Shown: positions 46,515 through 56,345, numbered from the stretch's first letter. The stretch: 64,000 nucleotides of DNA from Desulfosporosinus sp. Sb-LF (GCF_004766055.1 NZ_SPQR01000001.1:1-64000); one strand, 5' to 3'. The notes: generated from the sequence alone by a model not told the origin. Numbers and translations: made by a program.

Positions 46515-46676
46515 ACATAGAACTTAGACTAGGATAGTAGCTCCCTCATACACCCCTAATGAGGTTGGGGGTTGGGCGGAGTTTTTGATTAAACGTTTTT
46601 TTAGCCCTTTAGATATGCAGGGTGGTACTCAAGAAATCTCGTCCCTGACAATTAATGTAGGGTGAGATTATTTTTT
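46515..46676 (+). ncRNA. Short T-box leader of alaS, apparently without a full Stem I
   Basis: The conserved T-box AGGGTGGTAC is at about 46619-46628. It is followed by TCTCGTCCCT and a terminator (AATCTC/GAGATT arms, then a T run ending near 46677). Upstream is a Stem IIA/B-like pseudoknot: CCTCAT (46544-46549) with ATGAGG (46559-46564), and ACCCC (46552-46556) with GGGGT (46568-46572). From the predicted transcription start to the pseudoknot there are only about 25 bases, too few for a normal Stem I that reads the anticodon. A GCT (Ala) triplet occurs at 46540-46542. Confidence 0.75.
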
Positions 46677-46701
46677 TTAATACTATTAAAGGAGTGTTCG
46701 C

Positions 46702-49335
46702 ATGTATACAGGCAATCAGTTGAGGGACATGTTTCTTAAGTATTTCGAGGCAAAAGGGCACAAGATTTTGCCAAGTGCTTCGCTTATTCCCAAAGATGAT
46801 CCGACTCTTTTATTAACGGTTGCGGGTATGGTCCCCTTCAAACCTTATTTTCAGCGCCGGGTTGAACCTCCCTTTCCGCGAGCAACGACCGCGCAAAAAT
46901 GTGTTCGAACTCCTGACCTTGAAGTAGTGGGGAAGACGGCTCGTCACCATACATATTTTGAAATGTTGGGAAACTTTTCGTTTGGGGATTATTTTAAGTC
47001 TGAAGTGATTCCCTGGGCATGGGAGTATATTACAGAGGTTTTAAAAATCCCTGAGGAAAAACTCTGGGTGACGATTTACCCAGAAGATGTGGATGCGAAA
47101 AACCTATGGATTGAGAAAGCCGGCGTCAAACCGGAGCGTATTATAGGGGACCCAGAAAATTTTTGGGCAGCTGGTCCGACTGGTCCATGTGGTCCGTGTT
47201 CAGAGATTTATGTTGATCTCGGAGAAGCTAGAGGGTGTGGTGAGCCAGGCTGTGGCGCGGGTAGTTGTGAATGTGATCGTTTCTTAGAAATCTGGAATTT
47301 AGTATTCATGCAGTATAATCGTGATGAAGCGGGAGTATTGACCCCATTGCCAAAGCAAAACATTGATACAGGTATGGGTTTAGAGCGAATTGCCTCGGTT
47401 ATGCAAGGGGTGGAGACTAATTTCGATACCGATTTATTCCGTCCTGTTATTGATCATGTGGCAGGACTCGGAGGAATCAACTATAAAGATAGCCCCAAAA
47501 GTGATTTGGCACTAAAAGTGGTGGCAGATCATGTCCGGGCGGTATCGTTTATGTTGGCAGACGGAATTCGTCCCAATAATGAAGGTAGAGGATATGTCCT
47601 TCGCCGGATTCTACGCCGCGCTGTCCGTTATGCTAAACTTTTGGGGATTGACAAGCCATTCTTAGAATCCGTCTTTCGGATTATTCAAAGGGACTATGCC
47701 CATGCCTATCCGGAACTTAAGGAAAATGAGAATTTCATTTTGAATCACTTGAGTTTGGAAGAAAAGAATTTCCAAGCAACTCTTGAACAAGGAACACAGC
47801 TTTTGCAGGAAAAAGTTAAGGAACTTCAAAAACAAGGCGTTAAGGTTCTAAGTGGAACGGATGCTTTTTATCTCTATGAAACTTACGGCTTTCCTGTAGA
47901 GCTGACGGAAGAAATGCTTGAAGAACAAGGGCTATCTGTCGATATGGAGTCTTTCCAAACGGCGGCCGAAGAGCACCGTCTTCGGGCGAAAGAACATTCT
48001 CAACAAATGCGTGCTACGGTTGAAAGCCCAGAACTGATCGGAAAGGCAAAAAGTCTAGGAGTGACACCTTTTGTGGGATATGAGCGGGTCTCGGCAACAG
48101 CTCGAATTGAAGGACTGTTTGTGGATGGTTCGGAGATTCAGGATGCGGGTGAGGGTGAAGAGGTGATAGTCTTCCTTTCTGAGACTCCGTTTTATGCTGA
48201 AAGTGGAGGTCAAGTTTCAGATGTGGGAGTGCTCAAAACGCCCCGTGCAGAGGCACGAGTGTTGGAAGTGAAAAAAGGGGTGACGGGAACCCTTTATCAC
48301 CGTGTTCAAGTTACGACCGGGGTATTCCATGTCGGGGAAATGGTGGAAGCAGAAATCAGTAACGCTGACCGTCAGGCAACGACTCGTCATCATAGTGCGA
48401 CTCACCTTCTACAGGCGGCTCTTCGTTCTGTACTTGGGGAACATGTTCAGCAAGCAGGGTCTTTGGTGACACCAGAACGCTTGCGTTTTGACTTCACCCA
48501 TTTTTCTCCGCTAACGCCGGATGGACTTAGAGCGGTCGAGGGTCTTATCAACGAAGCTGTGCTAAAGAATATGCCGATACAAGTAACGGAAATGTCGTTA
48601 AATGAGGCCAAACTCAGCGGTGCTACAGCACTTTTTGGTGAGAAATATGGAGAGACTGTACGGGTCGTCCGTATGGGAACATTCAGTCAAGAATTGTGTG
48701 GCGGTACCCATGTCAAAGACACTGGAGAAATTGGGTTGGTTAAAATCCTCAGCGAGGGTGGGATTGGGGCTGGCTTACGCCGAATTGAAGCAGTTGCCGG
48801 ATTAGAAGCATTGGCTTATCTCCGCACCCTTGATGACCAGGTGATGGAGGTCGCCCAAATGCTTAAATCACAACCTTTAGATGTGGGTAAGCGTGTGAAT
48901 GGGTTGATGGCCCAAGTGAAAGACCTCGAACGGGAAATAGGCCAACTTCAGGCAAAACTCGGTAAGAATGAAGTCGAGGGATTGCTAAAACGTGTCGTGG
49001 AGATCGACGGAATTCAGGTAATCGCAGCCCAAGTGCATGCCGCTGATATGGAAGGCCTTCGTCAAATGGCAGATCTTTTAAGGGTGAAGATTAAATCCGG
49101 AGTCATTGTCTTGGGGGCAGTGAGCGAAGGAAAGGTCAACTTCGTAACGGCTGTCAGTCCAACGGGTTTAAATGGACTTCATGCCGGACAGATTATAAAA
49201 GAAGTGGCTAAAATAACGGGTGGTGGTGGTGGCGGTCGACCGGATATGGCCCAAGCTGGCGGGAAAGATCCCAGCAAATTGGGAGAGGCTATTGATCGTG
49301 TCCCAACCATTCTTCGTGGATTTCTTAAAAAATAG
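46702..49335 (+). CDS. alaS: Alanyl-tRNA synthetase
   Basis: This 877-residue class II synthetase has the full bacterial architecture: catalytic core ([19 protein letters not shown]...[11 protein letters not shown]), tRNA-recognition helices, editing domain with HHSATHLLQ and [13 protein letters not shown] metal ligands, and a C-Ala domain with [23 protein letters not shown] precedes the ATG. It is controlled by the leader upstream and followed by ireB, as in other Firmicutes. Confidence 0.97.
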   Translation: MYTGNQLRDMFLKYFEAKGHKILPSASLIPKDDPTLLLTVAGMVPFKPYFQRRVEPPFPRATTAQKCVRTPDLEVVGKTARHHTYFEMLGNFSFGDYFKSEVIPWAWEYITEVLKIPEEKLWVTIYPEDVDAKNLWIEKAGVKPERIIGDPENFWAAGPTGPCGPCSEIYVDLGEARGCGEPGCGAGSCECDRFLEIWNLVFMQYNRDEAGVLTPLPKQNIDTGMGLERIASVMQGVETNFDTDLFRPVIDHVAGLGGINYKDSPKSDLALKVVADHVRAVSFMLADGIRPNNEGRGYVLRRILRRAVRYAKLLGIDKPFLESVFRIIQRDYAHAYPELKENENFILNHLSLEEKNFQATLEQGTQLLQEKVKELQKQGVKVLSGTDAFYLYETYGFPVELTEEMLEEQGLSVDMESFQTAAEEHRLRAKEHSQQMRATVESPELIGKAKSLGVTPFVGYERVSATARIEGLFVDGSEIQDAGEGEEVIVFLSETPFYAESGGQVSDVGVLKTPRAEARVLEVKKGVTGTLYHRVQVTTGVFHVGEMVEAEISNADRQATTRHHSATHLLQAALRSVLGEHVQQAGSLVTPERLRFDFTHFSPLTPDGLRAVEGLINEAVLKNMPIQVTEMSLNEAKLSGATALFGEKYGETVRVVRMGTFSQELCGGTHVKDTGEIGLVKILSEGGIGAGLRRIEAVAGLEALAYLRTLDDQVMEVAQMLKSQPLDVGKRVNGLMAQVKDLEREIGQLQAKLGKNEVEGLLKRVVEIDGIQVIAAQVHAADMEGLRQMADLLRVKIKSGVIVLGAVSEGKVNFVTAVSPTGLNGLHAGQIIKEVAKITGGGGGGRPDMAQAGGKDPSKLGEAIDRVPTILRGFLKK

Positions 49336-49412
49336 AGGAAAACTCCTGGGATATAAAGAATAATATCATTAATCAAGCCTATGTAAGTGGATGGCAGAAG
49401 GGGGACAGGAAA

Positions 49413-49667
49413 ATGGATCGCATGGAAGAAACCATGATGTTTAAGGCAGTAGGAGAAGAAGACGTTTCTGCTCACGATGTTTTACAGAAGGTGTATGCAG
49501 CTTTACAGGAAAAAGGCTATGACCCTATTAATCAGATGGTGGGTTATCTCATGTCCGGCGACCCCGTATATATCACCAGCCACAATCAAGCGCGGGCGAT
49601 GATTCGTAAATTTGAACGCTTTGAGCTGATCGAAGAACTGGTTCGGAACTATCTACAAGCGAAATAA
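49413..49667 (+). CDS. ireB: IreB/UPF0297 family regulatory phosphoprotein
   Basis: This 84-residue protein matches the UPF0297 pattern ([37 protein letters not shown]). In Enterococcus, IreB is phosphorylated on N-terminal threonines by the PASTA kinase IreK and affects cephalosporin resistance. One threonine (Thr7) is in the matching N-terminal region here. alaS-ireB-yqgF-DUF1292 is a conserved Firmicute gene order, interrupted here by an aldo/keto reductase gene. Confidence 0.93.
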   Translation: MDRMEETMMFKAVGEEDVSAHDVLQKVYAALQEKGYDPINQMVGYLMSGDPVYITSHNQARAMIRKFERFELIEELVRNYLQAK

Positions 49668-49681
49668 GGGTGCAATATTAT

Positions 49682-49708
49682 AACCCTCACTGGCATGCGG
49701 TGAGGGTT
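49682..49708 (+). terminator. Terminator after ireB
   Basis: AACCCTCAC (49682-49690) pairs with GTGAGGGTT (49700-49708) around a nine-base loop; a T run follows shortly (CGCCTTTTTT). Confidence 0.75.
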
Positions 49709-49871
49709 TCGCCTTTTTTGGATATGTGAAACTGACTTAGTGAGTTGACAGAATTCCATCTGTAAGTTTAATTGGAATTATCGTGAGGATAAATGAACGA
49801 AGAGTGATATGCGATATTTTGATACATAATATTTTTAGGCTCGGACTTCGAACCTTGGAAGGAGAATAGGT

Positions 49872-50816
49872 ATGCGGCAGGTTAAACTTGGCTTATGGGG
49901 GCCTGAAGTTTCAGAAGTTTGTTTTGGAAGTTTAGCCATATCCCCATTACAAGGGCGTGTAACTGAAGCCGATGGGGTTTCTGTTCTGCGGTATGCCCTC
50001 GACCAAGGGGTCAATTGGATTGACACTGCGGAAATTTATGATAACTACTCGCAAATTTCTCAAGCGATTAAGGATCATCCGGACGTTCGTTTGGTTAGCA
50101 AATCTTACTCTGTTACCGCTGAAGAAATGCGCCAAAGTCTAGAAAAGGCTCGATCTGCCCTTAATCGAGAGACTCTTGATTTTTTCCTACTTCACGAACA
50201 GGAAAGTGCCTTAACACTAAGTGGCCATGCAGGGGCTTGGGAAGAGCTTTTGCGGGCCAAGGAAAAGGGTATTGTGCGCTGGATTGGCATCTCGACGCAT
50301 GCTGCTGCGGGGGTTCGTGCTGGAGCACTCCAACCAGGGCTAGATGTGATCCATCCTATCTTAAATTATCAAGGATTAGGGATTATCGATGGAACTTTAG
50401 AGGATATGCTCGAAGCCATTTCCTTTGCCACAGAATTGGGAATTGGGATTTATGCAATGAAGGTTTTTGGGGGTGGGCATTTAGCTCATGACCCAGAGAA
50501 GGCTTTGACTTTTGTCAGGAATGTTCCGGGTGTAGGGGCTTTGGCCTTAGGAATGTCTAGCCAGGACGAAGTGGATTACAATCTTCTTTTGCTGTCTGGA
50601 AAGGAGATTCCCGAAGACTTGCGGGGAAGAGTTAAACACAGAGAACGGAAATTATATATAGCTGATTGGTGCCAGGGGTGTGGGCGTTGTATAGCAGCTT
50701 GCCAGCAAAAGGCCTTATATATTGAAGAAAACTCGGCAATGGTAGATGCTAAGGCTTGTGTGCTTTGCGGGTATTGCGGGAGAGTTTGTCCGCATTTTTG
50801 CCTCAAAATTGTGTAG
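49872..50816 (+). CDS. Aldo/keto reductase fused to a two-cluster ferredoxin domain
   Basis: This 314-residue protein combines an aldo/keto reductase barrel (residues about 1-255) with a ferredoxin-like C-terminus. The barrel has the catalytic tetrad region: WIDTAEIYDNY (Asp, Tyr), SKSY (Lys) and LLHEQ (His). The tail has two [4Fe-4S] motifs: CQGCGRCIAAC and CVLCGYCGRVCPHFC. Such fusions occur in anaerobes and may take electrons from Fe-S carriers instead of, or besides, NADPH. The substrate is unknown. Its own terminator upstream and its position inside the alaS-ireB-yqgF order suggest insertion. Confidence 0.88.
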   Translation: MRQVKLGLWGPEVSEVCFGSLAISPLQGRVTEADGVSVLRYALDQGVNWIDTAEIYDNYSQISQAIKDHPDVRLVSKSYSVTAEEMRQSLEKARSALNRETLDFFLLHEQESALTLSGHAGAWEELLRAKEKGIVRWIGISTHAAAGVRAGALQPGLDVIHPILNYQGLGIIDGTLEDMLEAISFATELGIGIYAMKVFGGGHLAHDPEKALTFVRNVPGVGALALGMSSQDEVDYNLLLLSGKEIPEDLRGRVKHRERKLYIADWCQGCGRCIAACQQKALYIEENSAMVDAKACVLCGYCGRVCPHFCLKIV

Positions 50817-50978
50817 CTTAGTAGGAGGAAGACCGAGGGCGAATGGAACGAGGGTGTGCAGGTCGGGGAAAGGGAAAATTGTTCCGTTCTAGTTTGAGTG
50901 GAGAAGGCCTAGGCTTCTCTAACTGCTGAGCTTTATTAATCGTAATAAGTTAGGTAAGGTTGGTTTGGAGGAAACAGT

Positions 50979-51401
50979 ATGCGGATTATGGGATTAGATT
51001 TCGGGTCGAAAACAATTGGTGTGGCTGTAAGTGATTCTTTATTTTGGACGGCCCAGGGGGTTAAGACGATTAGGCGTTCCAAGAAGGAGATCGATGAGTT
51101 GCGTGAACTCATTCGCGAGTATGAAGTTATGGAAATTGTTATTGGCTATCCAAAGAATATGAATGGAACATTGGGACCCCGTTGTGAGTCGACCGACGAG
51201 TTTGCCGAGCTTTTACGTTCGGAGTTCGGACTTCCAGTAGAGTTATGGGATGAGCGTTTAAGTACGGTGGCCGCACAGCGAACGCTTTTGGAAGCGGATG
51301 TGTCGCGCGCGAAACGTAAACTTGTGATTGATAAAATGGCGGCTGTTTTTATCTTGCAGGGTTATCTCGATCGTCGGCAGACGAAAACTATTCCGGGTTG
51401 A
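50979..51401 (+). CDS. yqgF: YqgF/RuvX-type nuclease (pre-16S rRNA processing)
   Basis: This 140-residue RNase H-fold protein opens [18 protein letters not shown] and has IGYPKNMNG and WDERLST. These are the motifs of the YqgF family, implicated in maturation of the 16S rRNA 5' end and related to Holliday-junction resolvases. Length is normal. GGAGGAAACAG precedes the ATG. Confidence 0.93.
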   Translation: MRIMGLDFGSKTIGVAVSDSLFWTAQGVKTIRRSKKEIDELRELIREYEVMEIVIGYPKNMNGTLGPRCESTDEFAELLRSEFGLPVELWDERLSTVAAQRTLLEADVSRAKRKLVIDKMAAVFILQGYLDRRQTKTIPG

Positions 51402-51405
51402 TTAT

Positions 51406-51434
51406 TTGACAATCATTACCTACAATAGTACAAT
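51406..51434 (+). promoter_or_regulatory. Probable promoter of the DUF1292 gene
   Basis: TTGACA (51406-51411) and TACAAT (51429-51434), 17 bases apart, begin five bases after yqgF, so the next gene can be expressed separately. Confidence 0.6.
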
Positions 51435-51463
51435 GACAATATTCTTGATAAGAGGTGAATTAT

Positions 51464-51781
51464 ATGACTGAACATCCACATGATCACAACCATGATGAAC
51501 ATGATGCTGAAGAATTTGACACAGTTGTTCTGACAGATGATGAGGGCAAAGACCACGAGTTTCTTCATCTAGATACTTTGGAACTTGATGGCTCGACATA
51601 CTTTGTCTTGATGCCTATTTCGGAAGACGATTCCGAAGATGAGGATGCCGATGAGGCTATTATCCTTAAGCTAGGTAAAGATGCTGAGGGAGGCGAAATG
51701 CTGCTTGACATCGAAGACGATGAAGAGTGGGAAAAAGTAGCTGACGCTTGGGAGAACTTAGTAGAATCTGAAGAAGAATAA
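51464..51781 (+). CDS. DUF1292 (YrzB-like) acidic protein
   Basis: This protein of 105 residues is strongly acidic, with a His/Asp-rich start (PHDHNHDEHDAEE) that may bind metal. It has the DUF1292 pattern (TVVLTDDEGK.HEFLHLDTLELDG..YFVLMP, then EAIILKL). Function of the family is unknown. In Bacillus the homologue follows yqgF, as here. The ATG at 51464 has AGAGGTG upstream. Confidence 0.9.
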   Translation: MTEHPHDHNHDEHDAEEFDTVVLTDDEGKDHEFLHLDTLELDGSTYFVLMPISEDDSEDEDADEAIILKLGKDAEGGEMLLDIEDDEEWEKVADAWENLVESEEE

Positions 51782-51811
51782 GAATACCCTGACATTTATG
51801 GATGGGTAATT

Positions 51812-51850
51812 AAGAAGAACTCGTTGAGGTCAACTCAACGAGTTCTTCTT
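51812..51850. terminator. Terminator after the DUF1292 gene
   Basis: A perfect 17-bp stem (51812-51828 with 51834-51850) around GTCAA is followed by TTTTT and preceded by A-rich sequence. Confidence 0.85.
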
Positions 51851-51963
51851 TTTGCACGTATACGTTTTTTTATCCAGCAAATTTGATTACAAGTTAAAAA
51901 TATCTGGCGATAAACCTCGATTACTAAGGAAATACTAACGCTATAAAAGTGGAGGTGAAGGTG

Positions 51964-53322
51964 ATGATGAAGCAATACGAACAAACATTTATGCTAACTT
52001 TTAAATGTTTTACATTTCTCCTTCTAATATTAGTGATTAGCGGATGCACTCCTTCTACCCGTACTCCTGAGCCAAATCATCTTCCTCCACAAGCGTTAGC
52101 GAATGAAGGTGGGGCTTCAGGTGGAGTTCTACCAGAAGGAACAAAAGTCGATGATTTGGATTTAAGCGGTATGGTAGTCCCAGAAGCGTCTCTGAAACTA
52201 GAGGAATGGGCAAAGGACAAGCTGGAAGAAACGCGAGTACTGTTGTACAATAATACTGAGATTCCGATTACGTTAAAAGATCTAGGTATTGATGTGGATC
52301 ATCAGAAGACGATGGAAGAGGTAGAGAATACTCCCGGACAGACATTGCCCAGCGTTCTTAAAGCAGATTCATTAAAAGCTAATCAAACACTTCAGGAAAA
52401 ATTAGTAAAAATTGCTCGACCAGCCAAAGATGCGTCATATAAGATAGAAAATGATAAATTTGTCATCAATCCGGCAGAGAGCGGCCGTACAGTTGTGATC
52501 GATCGGTTGATTAGAGACATTCAAAAAATCTCTCTTAGTGATGTGCCGAAACGTTTAGACATCCCAGTGGTAGAGGTCCCTGCATCAGTCACCACAGAGT
52601 CTATTAATACCTTAGCGTTCGATACGGTCATTGGTGAGTCTACGACTAAGTTTTCTGTAAGCGAAGGAAATCGATCTGCGAATTTGACAGCGGCTGCTAA
52701 AGCCTTAGATCGAAAAGTCATTCGCCCGGGAGAAACATTTTCCTTTAACGATACAGTGGGTCCACGCGAGCCTGAGACAGGGTACAAAGAGGCCTACGTG
52801 ATTATTAATGGGGAGTATGTCAAAGGCACTGGAGGGGGCGTTTGCCAGGTGTCATCGACCCTATATAATGCCGTATTACTGAGCAATCTAAAAATCGTGG
52901 AACGGATGCCACATGCGGTAGCCGTGAGTTATGTTCTACCCGGTCAAGATGCAACCGTTAATTATCCTAATATTGACTTTAAATTTAATAATGATACCTC
53001 AAACTTACTTTATCTACGGTCAAATGTAAAATCTGGTGTTTTAACCCTTCAGATTTGGGGCAAAAAGTTGGGCAAATCCGTACGCATTGAACGTCAAGTT
53101 GAAAAAATAATGAACTACAAGACTGAGAAACGTACTGATCGTAAGCTACCTGCAGGTCGTATTGTACAAGAACAAAAAGGATCGAAGGGAGTTGTCGTCA
53201 ACACCTGGAGAGTCATTCGTGATGGGAATGGTAATGAGACTAAGCAGTTTCTGGGTCGTGATTTGTATGCTCCAGCTAATCGTATTTTACGTGTAGGGAG
53301 TCGAGGACTTTCTGAAACGTAG
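51964..53322 (+). CDS. VanW-family lipoprotein with peptidoglycan-binding-like domain
   Basis: This protein of about 452 residues has a signal sequence with lipobox VISGC (Cys28), so it is a membrane-anchored extracellular lipoprotein. A repeat-like N-terminal region (EGTKVDDLDLSGMV) of the type found before VanW domains leads into a VanW domain with FSFNDTVGPREPETGYKEA and GGGVCQVSSTLYNA. The C-terminal part is basic and may be G5-like. VanW occurs in some vancomycin-resistance clusters but has no proven activity. The ATG follows GGAGGTG. mltG follows with overlap or a short gap. Confidence 0.88.
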   Translation: MMKQYEQTFMLTFKCFTFLLLILVISGCTPSTRTPEPNHLPPQALANEGGASGGVLPEGTKVDDLDLSGMVVPEASLKLEEWAKDKLEETRVLLYNNTEIPITLKDLGIDVDHQKTMEEVENTPGQTLPSVLKADSLKANQTLQEKLVKIARPAKDASYKIENDKFVINPAESGRTVVIDRLIRDIQKISLSDVPKRLDIPVVEVPASVTTESINTLAFDTVIGESTTKFSVSEGNRSANLTAAAKALDRKVIRPGETFSFNDTVGPREPETGYKEAYVIINGEYVKGTGGGVCQVSSTLYNAVLLSNLKIVERMPHAVAVSYVLPGQDATVNYPNIDFKFNNDTSNLLYLRSNVKSGVLTLQIWGKKLGKSVRIERQVEKIMNYKTEKRTDRKLPAGRIVQEQKGSKGVVVNTWRVIRDGNGNETKQFLGRDLYAPANRILRVGSRGLSET

Positions 53323-53336
53323 TGGAAAGAGAGAGT

Positions 53337-54362
53337 GTGAATGTGTCCAGGAAAAAAAAGACCGTGGGCATGCTAATAAAGATTATTCTTGTTCTCTTAG
53401 TCGGGGGCTTAGGATTTATGTCCTGGTGGACTTGGGCGACAAAGCCCTACTCTTCTACAGGCGTTAGTGAAAAAATCACCATTTCCCCTGGAACAACGGC
53501 AACTCAACTGGCCGAGGAATTACAACAGCGTCATCTTATACGCAGCGCGTGGATGTTTAAGTATTTAGCACGTTCACTGCAGGCAAATTTTAAACTATAT
53601 GCTGGCGATTATCAGTTAGCTCCACAAATGACTCCTAATGAAATGATTAGTCGTTTGATTAAAGGTGCGACGCCGATGGCCAATAATCTTGTGACCATTC
53701 CAGAAGGGTACAGCACAGAACAAATCATCGATCTTCTGGTACAGAAGGGAATTGGAAGCAAAGCAGAGCTTGAAAAAGTTGTTGAGGAAGATGAGTTCCC
53801 GTACGAATTCCTCAAAAACGCACCCCCAGGCATTCACCGTTTGGAAGGGTTTTTATTTCCGAGTACCTATGCCATTGATACAAAAACAAGCCCCCATGCA
53901 GCCCTTAATTTGTTTCTACAACAATTCGCGAAAGAACTTACACCGGAGGTTCAGAAAAACCTCGATACTATGAAGCTTACCGTCTCACAGTGGGTAACCT
54001 TGGGTTCACTAGTTGAAAAGGAAGCGAAGATGGAATCGGATCGACCACTAATTGCTTCAGTGTTTATGAACCGATTAAAAATAAAACAACCTCTTCAATC
54101 ATGTGCAACAATACAGTTCCTGCTCGGCACACCCAAGTCAAAACTCTATGATAAGGATCTTCAGATCCCGTCCCCGTATAATACCTATCTTCACCCAGGA
54201 TTGCCGCCAGGGCCGATTGCAAATCCCGGACATGCCTCACTGCAAGCCGCCTTGCACCCTGCCCAAACGGATTTGTTGTACTTTGTAGCGAAAAGCGACG
54301 GCTATCATGCATTCGCCAAAACGTATGCTGAACATTTGAAAAACGTAAAACTTTATCAGTAA
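53337..54362 (+). CDS. mltG: Endolytic transglycosylase MltG
   Basis: MltG cuts nascent glycan strands at the membrane. The protein of about 341 residues has one N-terminal helix (about 12-30), a LysM-like region (ITISPGTTATQLAEELQQRHLI) and the YceG catalytic domain with LGSLVEKEA, whose Glu is catalytic, and SPYNTYLHPGLPPGPIANPG. The start is uncertain among GTG codons at 53322, 53337 and 53343; I use 53337 for its GAAAGAGAG upstream. It follows the VanW gene, and both act on the envelope. Confidence 0.93.
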   Translation: MNVSRKKKTVGMLIKIILVLLVGGLGFMSWWTWATKPYSSTGVSEKITISPGTTATQLAEELQQRHLIRSAWMFKYLARSLQANFKLYAGDYQLAPQMTPNEMISRLIKGATPMANNLVTIPEGYSTEQIIDLLVQKGIGSKAELEKVVEEDEFPYEFLKNAPPGIHRLEGFLFPSTYAIDTKTSPHAALNLFLQQFAKELTPEVQKNLDTMKLTVSQWVTLGSLVEKEAKMESDRPLIASVFMNRLKIKQPLQSCATIQFLLGTPKSKLYDKDLQIPSPYNTYLHPGLPPGPIANPGHASLQAALHPAQTDLLYFVAKSDGYHAFAKTYAEHLKNVKLYQ

Positions 54363-54441
54363 CCATCTCTGCTTTGGGGAACAGCAAGGTTTGTGATAGT
54401 ATAAAGTTGTTTGCGAAAGTTAAAAAGTTAGGGGAATTGTC

Positions 54442-55704
54442 ATGAAAAAACCTGAGTTATTGGCTCCTGCTGGAGATTGGGAAAAGTTAAGATATGCGTT
54501 AGCTTATGGAGCGGATGCAGTTTATATGGGTGGTCAGGCCTTTGGTCTGAGGGCATATGCTGGGAATTTTGGCTTTGAGGAAATGGAGAAGGCGGTTGCA
54601 TGGACACATGGGCTGGGGAAAAAGATTTATATCACTGTGAATATCTTCGCCCACGAAGCGGATTTTGAGGAACTTCCAGCTTATCTTAAACAGCTAGAAG
54701 AGCTAGGTGTGGACGGTGCTATTGTCTCTGATCCGGGCGTTATTGCAATAGCGATGGAAGTGGCTCCCGGTTTGCCCCTGCATTTAAGCACCCAGGCTAA
54801 TAACACGAATTCGTATTCGGTTCGTTTTTGGCTAAAGCAAGGGATAGAAAGGGTCGTCCTTGCTCGGGAGTTGACGCTTGAGGAACTACGGGATATGCGT
54901 TCCAAAGTGGAGGGAGGGCTGGAAATCTTTATCCACGGAGCGATGTGCATGTCCTATTCTGGGCGGTGTTTACTGAGTAACTATTTGACAGGGCGGGATG
55001 CCAACCGTGGAGAATGTACTCAGCCCTGTCGTTGGGGATATGCCCTAGTTGAGGAGAAACGGCCAGGGGAAGTTTTTCCGATTGAAGAAGATGAGCGAGG
55101 GACCTATGTCTTTAACTCGCATGATTTATGCCTTTTGCCGCATCTGCCCCTGTTAAAGCCTATCAACCTTGATAGCTTTAAGATTGAAGGGCGAATGAAA
55201 AGCGTTCAATACGTCGCAAGCACTGTCAAGGTGTATCGGGAAGCGATCGATACTCTGTGGGATGAAGGAGAAAAAGCTTTTCAAGCAAAACTCCCTCGGT
55301 GGTTGGAAGAGATGGATAAAGTCAGCCACCGGGATTATTCGGCAGGGTTCCTCTTTGGAAAGCCAGGGGCAAAGTCACATAATTTAGAGTCCTCCCATTA
55401 TGTCCGGGATTATGATTTCGTAGGGGTAAGTTTGGATGACGAGGTAACTGCAAACTATTCCGCAGACGCTACAGATAAAAAAACGACTTGGATTGAGCAG
55501 CGAAACCACTTTAAACGGGGAGAAGTGTTGGAAGTTCTAACTCCGCATGGGATTTCTTGGTCATTCGAAGTTGCGGAGATGTGGGATGCTGAGGGAGAAC
55601 CTCTTGACGTTGCGCGTCATGCACAACAAAAGATCAGGCTAACGGTACCAGAGGAGATCCTCCCGTATAGCATTTTGAGACGGGCAAAAAACGAGAAAAA
55701 ATAG
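54442..55704 (+). CDS. Peptidase U32-family protein (TrhP/YrrO-type tRNA hydroxylation)
   Basis: This 420-residue protein opens ELLAPAGDWEKLRYALAYGADAVY and has the U32 signature region (EIFIHGAMCMSYSGRCLLSNYLTGRDANRGECTQPCRW). The cysteines there probably bind an Fe-S cluster. Bacterial relatives TrhP (tRNA wobble-uridine 5-hydroxylation) and RlhA (23S rRNA hydroxylation) use prephenate-linked chemistry. The genomic setting downstream of alaS-yqgF-mltG matches Bacillus yrrN/yrrO, so TrhP is the likeliest role. Proteolytic activity is doubtful despite the name. Confidence 0.88.
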   Translation: MKKPELLAPAGDWEKLRYALAYGADAVYMGGQAFGLRAYAGNFGFEEMEKAVAWTHGLGKKIYITVNIFAHEADFEELPAYLKQLEELGVDGAIVSDPGVIAIAMEVAPGLPLHLSTQANNTNSYSVRFWLKQGIERVVLARELTLEELRDMRSKVEGGLEIFIHGAMCMSYSGRCLLSNYLTGRDANRGECTQPCRWGYALVEEKRPGEVFPIEEDERGTYVFNSHDLCLLPHLPLLKPINLDSFKIEGRMKSVQYVASTVKVYREAIDTLWDEGEKAFQAKLPRWLEEMDKVSHRDYSAGFLFGKPGAKSHNLESSHYVRDYDFVGVSLDDEVTANYSADATDKKTTWIEQRNHFKRGEVLEVLTPHGISWSFEVAEMWDAEGEPLDVARHAQQKIRLTVPEEILPYSILRRAKNEKK

Positions 55705-55748
55705 GCAGGATAAAAGCTAAACTGTTGAAATTGAAGGTGGACGAGTGG

Positions 55749-56009
55749 ATGGATTCTATTTCCATGGTTAAGAGGGAACCTCAAGCAAGCTCTCTGTTTT
55801 CAGATGCCGATATTATCGTTAAAGCGCGCTTAGAACGGGTGGACATGCAAATGTTAGATAAGCTTGTCGAGGGCTTAGGTCATCTAGGCATCGTGACAAC
55901 AACTAACAAGGCATTAGGAGAAGTTATGATCCAAACTACAAAGCATTGTTGGCCAGATTTAAAGATGGCCATAGAGGCCATGCCGTTTGAGATAGAGTTT
56001 TTTGGGTGA
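55749..56009 (+). CDS. DUF4911-like small protein, paralogue 1
   Basis: This protein of 86 residues has a variable N-terminus, then DADIIVKARLERVDMQMLDKL and VEGLGHLGIVTTTNK.LGEVMIQTT, a pattern I associate with DUF4911. Function is unknown. The ATG at 55749 has AAGGTGG 8 bases upstream; an in-frame TTG at 55725 is possible. A close paralogue follows directly at 56085. Confidence 0.68.
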   Translation: MDSISMVKREPQASSLFSDADIIVKARLERVDMQMLDKLVEGLGHLGIVTTTNKALGEVMIQTTKHCWPDLKMAIEAMPFEIEFFG

Positions 56010-56084
56010 ATTTAGAGGAATTATCTTTTGAACTTTTACATCTGATAAAACTAAGAAATAGTTGAGATTAAGGGAGCATAGCTG

Positions 56085-56339
56085 ATGAATTTTCCGGAAG
56101 TACAGAAGAACCTTAATGTAGATTCTATATATGCAAATACTGACCTTGTTATCAAAGCCCGCATAGATCGGTCTGAGATCCAAATGTTATGTAAACTCGT
56201 TGAAGGTTTAGGCCATCTGGGCATTGTGACAACGACGAACAAAGAGTTGGGCGAAGTGATGATTCAAACGACGAAGGATTGCTGGGTGGAGTTGAAAAAG
56301 TTAATTGAGAAGATGCCGATTGAGATAGAATTTATATGA
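56085..56339 (+). CDS. DUF4911-like small protein, paralogue 2
   Basis: This 84-residue protein shares most residues with the preceding gene from about residue 18 on (VIKAR.DR.EIQML.KLVEGLGHLGIVTTT), including the C-terminal MP.EIEF end. The N-terminus differs. AGGGAGCATAGCTG precedes the ATG. The pair arose by tandem duplication and ends at a terminator. Confidence 0.7.
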   Translation: MNFPEVQKNLNVDSIYANTDLVIKARIDRSEIQMLCKLVEGLGHLGIVTTTNKELGEVMIQTTKDCWVELKKLIEKMPIEIEFI

Positions 56340-56345
56340 TACTCT

